A DNA stretch of 64,000 nt. It comes from Peptoanaerobacter stomatis. Its GTDB lineage: Bacteria; Bacillota; Clostridia; Peptostreptococcales; Filifactoraceae. The notes beneath the pieces are model-generated. The model was not told the DNA's origin and did no database searches. It saw only the letters and a program-made list of their open reading frames with translations. Position numbers and translations under genes: made by a program. The stretch is from the NCBI RefSeq assembly GCF_000238095.2, contig NZ_JH815225.1:1527160-1591159 (forward strand). Direction: 5' to 3'. Within the stretch, counting starts at the first letter, position 1. Each line of letters begins with the position of its first letter. Below are positions 60,963 to 64,000 of the stretch, piece after piece.

Positions 60963-61694
60963 TTAATATTTTTTCACCGATAATATATAGTTTAAAATTT
61001 TATCTATTAAAAATGACAAAAATAATATTATGACTATCCACGAAAATACACCTGCAGTATTTATGTAAATTTTTTCTAAATACAACTTACTGCCTATTGC
61101 GTATTTGGGTTGTGATATTACTTCTCCTGCTATTACCATCTTAAAGTTTATAGAAAATGATGTAGGTATTATTTTTTTTAGATCTATAAATATCTTAGGC
61201 ATATATATTTTTTTTATTCTTTTTTTTAAATCTATGTTATATACGTCCAACATCTTTATTATATTTTTGTCATAATCATACATACTGCAAAATACGCTTT
61301 GATATATCATAGGAAACACCATTATACAGCCTATAAGCATACTCACAAAATTAGGTCTTAACCATATGAGCAACAAAAGTATAATTGCAACTGTCGGTAC
61401 ACTTGCACATATTTGGGTTATAAATGTGAATATTTCTTTTAAAAATTTGTTGCAAAAAGATAATACTCCTGAAAAAACGCCGAGCATTACAGCTGTCAAA
61501 AAACCTGTAATGCTCCTCAATAAACTGTTTAATATGGTTAAATAAAAATCATCTTCACTAATTACAACAACTATTTGTTTGATAGTTGCGCTTATGCTTG
61601 GAATTATAACTTCAGAGTTTACAATCATAGAGCTTATCTGCCAGATAGCTAAAAATATTATAAACACTGAAATTTTTAATTTTTTATTTTTCAT
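60963..61694 (-). CDS. ABC transporter permease (nitrate/sulfonate/taurine type)
   Basis: 243 residues, about six membrane helices. The binding-protein-dependent transport loop (EAA-type) that contacts the ATPase is the segment around KKIYMPKIFIDLKKIIPTSF. SLLRSITGFLTAVMLGVFSG near the N-terminus is typical of SsuC/TauC permeases. It overlaps the lipoprotein gene upstream by 11 bases, so they are translated together. No ATPase gene follows; the candidate lies at 35617-36279. Confidence 0.9.
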   Translation of the reverse strand: MKNKKLKISVFIIFLAIWQISSMIVNSEVIIPSISATIKQIVVVISEDDFYLTILNSLLRSITGFLTAVMLGVFSGVLSFCNKFLKEIFTFITQICASVPTVAIILLLLIWLRPNFVSMLIGCIMVFPMIYQSVFCSMYDYDKNIIKMLDVYNIDLKKRIKKIYMPKIFIDLKKIIPTSFSINFKMVIAGEVISQPKYAIGSKLYLEKIYINTAGVFSWIVIILFLSFLIDKILNYILSVKKY

Positions 61695-62712
61695 AATATG
61701 CGTTTAAGTCCGGTATTTTACCGCCTATATTTTGAGGGTTGTCCTCTTTTAATATTTCAAAATATTTATCATAATCTTTTGTGCTTGTAATCACAAAGTT
61801 ACCTATGTTCATATTTTCAAGCCCTTTGATGACAGCCGGTTTTTGTACTCCCAATTCATACATTTCACTTAATGTGGCCAAGCCTTCTTTGTTTTCAACT
61901 GCCCATTTAATTGAATTTTCATAGCTTGCTATAATTGTATCCACTAAATCTTTATCTTTTTCAATAAGTTCTTCTTTTACTATAAGTGTGGCTTGAGGAT
62001 ATCCGTTTTCCATTCCGGCTTTTTTTGCCTCTTCATTCAAGCTTGCAAGTCTTACAGCTTTTTCATCTTTAAGTGTTATCGCTGTTGCCATAGGCTCAGG
62101 TGCTACAACTATATCAGCTTTTCCTCCCAAAAATGCCGGTGCTATTTCTGTAGGAGATGACAAATATTCCATCTCAACATCTTTATCAGGATCAATTCCA
62201 TTAGATTTCAAAGCAAATCTCGTCATCAAATCAGGTGTCAAACCTTTTGCAAAAAGTGTCAATTTTTTTCCTTTTATATCTGCTAAAGTTTTTACACTTT
62301 CATCTTTAGATAATATATAGGCATTTCCCCAAACACTTGTACCTACTATCTTATATCCAAGTCCTTTGTTGTATGCTGTCGCTGCAAAGTTGGACGGTAC
62401 TATCGCTATATCAGCCTCTTTGTTCAAAACTTTTGAAGTCAAAACATCAGGTGATGCTACCATATCATAATTTATATTTTCGATTGCCTTTTCATCCATC
62501 ATCTTGGCAAGTGTAAGCGCCGTAACTCCATCTCTAAATACGATGTTTACTTTAGAGTCGCTTGATGATTTACCTTCATCTGTTTTTATTTCGCCTTGTT
62601 GAGTTTTGGAATCGTCGGGTTTCACTTCTTTTTGATTAGTGCTTGTACACGCTGTAAACAACATAGTTAGCAAAATCATAAAAATAAATAAAATTTTAGA
62701 CTTGTTTTTCAT
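61684..62712 (-). CDS. ABC transporter substrate-binding lipoprotein (SsuA/NMT1-like)
   Basis: 342 residues. Signal peptide with lipobox LFTAC (Cys about 22), a Lys/Asp/Ser-rich linker (about 25-52), then a bilobed binding domain: DIAIVPSNFAATAYNKGLGY, the hinge GKKLTLFAKGLTPDLMTRFAL, FLGGKADIVVAPEPMA. This fold binds sulfonates, nitrate, or thiamine precursors such as hydroxymethylpyrimidine; no neighbour decides between them. GGAG precedes the ATG. First gene of the pair with the permease. Confidence 0.9.
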   Translation of the reverse strand: MKNKSKILFIFMILLTMLFTACTSTNQKEVKPDDSKTQQGEIKTDEGKSSSDSKVNIVFRDGVTALTLAKMMDEKAIENINYDMVASPDVLTSKVLNKEADIAIVPSNFAATAYNKGLGYKIVGTSVWGNAYILSKDESVKTLADIKGKKLTLFAKGLTPDLMTRFALKSNGIDPDKDVEMEYLSSPTEIAPAFLGGKADIVVAPEPMATAITLKDEKAVRLASLNEEAKKAGMENGYPQATLIVKEELIEKDKDLVDTIIASYENSIKWAVENKEGLATLSEMYELGVQKPAVIKGLENMNIGNFVITSTKDYDKYFEILKEDNPQNIGGKIPDLNAYYEK

Positions 62713-62797
62713 TTTTTGTTTCTCCTTTTTCTATCAATTTTTTATATTTTTATTATACCCATATTTTTCAATACTTATTATCAATTTATAAAAAGTG

Positions 62798-63421
62798 TTA
62801 GTCATTTCTCAAATATTGTTTTATGCTCCCTATTATTATATCTATGGCTACTTTATTTTTACCGCCTTCAGGTATTATTATATCTGCATATTTTTTGCTG
62901 GGCTCTATGAATTGAAGATGCATTGGACGTACTACATCTAAGTATTGATTAACTACTGAGTCAACACTTCTACCACGCTCTTTCATATCTCTCATCAATC
63001 TTCTAAGTATCCTTATATCTGCGTCTGTATCTACATATATCTTCATATCCAACAATTCTCTGATTTTTTCGTTTTCTAATAAAAGAATACCTTCCAATAT
63101 TATGATATCCGCAGGCTCTATCAATACAGTTTCTTTTTTTCTTGTATACATTGTAAAATCATAAATAGGTACTCTTATGCTATCTCCTTTTAATAAAGAT
63201 TTCAAATGCTCTATCATAAGCTCTGTATCAAATGCGTTAGGATGGTCATAATTGGTAGACAGCCTTTCTTCAAAGCTAAGATGCCCTTGGTCTTTGTAGT
63301 AATAATCTTGCATAATCATAGTTACACTATTATTCTTAAATGCCTCATGTAAAGCTTTTGCAACTGTAGTCTTGCCCGAGCCTGTACCTCCTGTTATTCC
63401 TATTAATAATGGTTTTTTCAT
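62798..63421 (-). CDS. udk: Uridine kinase
   Basis: 207 residues. It phosphorylates uridine and cytidine in pyrimidine salvage. P-loop [15 protein letters not shown] (about 8-22), [23 protein letters not shown] and [20 protein letters not shown] (lid) are all as in the family. Length standard. It starts 4 bases after the gatD stop, with GGAAGTGT upstream, so it is in the same transcript as gatD. Confidence 0.96.
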   Translation of the reverse strand: MKKPLLIGITGGTGSGKTTVAKALHEAFKNNSVTMIMQDYYYKDQGHLSFEERLSTNYDHPNAFDTELMIEHLKSLLKGDSIRVPIYDFTMYTRKKETVLIEPADIIILEGILLLENEKIRELLDMKIYVDTDADIRILRRLMRDMKERGRSVDSVVNQYLDVVRPMHLQFIEPSKKYADIIIPEGGKNKVAIDIIIGSIKQYLRND

Positions 63422-63425
63422 TATA

Positions 63426-64000
63426 TTACACTTCCTTATATCCTAAATTATATAATAACTCTTGCTTTGCCATATTCTCAAAACTGTCATCTAAGGCAGA
63501 CAACTCTACTTCTTTATAATCCTTCGACAGGGATTTTTTTATTATAAAATCTGCTAAATTGGGGTTTTTAGGCAATAGAGGACCGTGCATATAAGTACCA
63601 ATGACATTTTTATCAAAAAAGCCTTCATACTTTGAATTATAATGGTTACCGTTGCCAAATATAACTTTTCCAAAATACTTGTCATCTGCGTCATAAGTTT
63701 GACCGCCATGATTTTCAAAACCTAAAACCTTGAATTTATCGTCTCCTAATTCCACATCAATATAGATATTACCTATACATCTGTCATTTTTTTGTGATTT
63801 TTCTGTTCTGTATGGAAAAAATTTCAAGCCTTGTATTTTTTCTCCGTTCGCATTTACATAATATTGACCAAACAACTGATATCCACCACATATAAGCAAA
63901 AAAAACACATTATCTTTCAAGGCTTTTTCAAGCCCTTCTCTTTTATTTTGCAAATCCTGTGAAAGCATCAACTGCTCTTTGTCTGCTCCTCCACCCATGA
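63426..64000 (-). CDS. gatD: Lipid II isoglutaminyl synthase glutaminase subunit GatD, C-terminal part (cut by window edge)
   Basis: About 190 residues visible; the frame runs past the right edge, and the ATG at 63998 is internal (the family has IGGG-D-x-E-Q at this point, here MGGGADKEQ). The nucleophile Cys is in [14 protein letters not shown] and the catalytic His in [11 protein letters not shown], as in GatD/CobB-like glutamine amidotransferases. With MurT it amidates the D-glutamate of lipid II in Gram-positive bacteria. murT is expected just upstream, outside the window. Confidence 0.9.
   Translation of the reverse strand, partial: MGGGADKEQLMLSQDLQNKREGLEKALKDNVFFLLICGGYQLFGQYYVNANGEKIQGLKFFPYRTEKSQKNDRCIGNIYIDVELGDDKFKVLGFENHGGQTYDADDKYFGKVIFGNGNHYNSKYEGFFDKNVIGTYMHGPLLPKNPNLADFIIKKSLSKDYKEVELSALDDSFENMAKQELLYNLGYKEV

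Noticed and set aside
1-64000. CRISPR array
   Set aside because: No evenly spaced repeats with unique spacers and no cas genes; the repeats found are dispersed singletons.

Overview
This 64 kb window is an AT-rich, low-GC Gram-positive chromosome segment, most likely from a strict anaerobe of the Clostridia (a Peptostreptococcaceae-like oral or gut organism is my inference; there is no rRNA here to prove it). Pointers are the six-gene Rnf complex, Rex, a rubredoxin-fused acyl-CoA dehydrogenase beside a flavodiiron protein, a superoxide reductase, CheV, a PilT/PilC pilus cluster and strong Shine-Dalgarno sites, with several TTG/GTG starts. No tRNA, rRNA, CRISPR array or prophage was seen.

Layout. 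1-1.25 kb: a cut-off HEAT-like gene, a PadR regulator with a clear promoter/operator, and the tail of a serine recombinase. 1.7-7.4 kb: a short-chain reductase resembling EF-P 5-aminopentanone reductase (YmfI), cysS-mrnC, and the M16 pair YfmF/YfmH, which together suggest an EF-P modification locus. 7.4-14.4 kb: cheV, a 2-hydroxyacid dehydrogenase, a VanW protein, nth, queG and an orphan isopropylmalate-dehydrogenase-like gene. 14.6-19.8 kb: rnfCDGEAB on the minus strand, with a decayed TfoX-like gene between rnfC and rnfD. 20.5-26.7 kb: FAD protein, polysaccharide deacetylase, MATE pump, folC. 27.0-31.1 kb: an all-plus accessory block of small unrelated genes (VanZ, nitrilase, VOC, lipoprotein, a YjbR remnant, GNAT, membrane protein), two of them preceded by the same 20-bp sequence. 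31.8-37.7 kb: superoxide reductase, ClbS-like protein, a GyrI-like gene split by a 16-bp tandem duplication, ridA, DUF5131, an orphan ABC ATPase, a lone pseudopilin and tsaE. 37.9-45.2 kb: rex, HD hydrolase, pilus cluster with pilT, transglutaminase. 45.5-55.3 kb: sppA, RDD, transporter, flavodoxin, mnmE, msrC, radical SAM, paired propeller proteins. 56.2-59.5 kb: acyl-CoA dehydrogenase/EtfA-C/rubredoxin triple fusion followed by fprA. 59.7-64 kb: aspartoacylase-like protein, ABC permease and lipoprotein, udk and a cut-off gatD.

Two themes stand out. First, electron transfer and oxygen defence: the triple fusion could pass electrons from acyl-CoA through flavin to its own rubredoxin and on to the flavodiiron protein, or to the superoxide reductase at 31.8 kb; msrC, Rnf and Rex fit the same redox economy. 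Second, intergenic DNA is littered with 44-129 bp repeats that share the terminus ATACTAAA with a conserved inner part; these look like a non-autonomous, TA-inserting mobile-element family whose transposase is not in the window.
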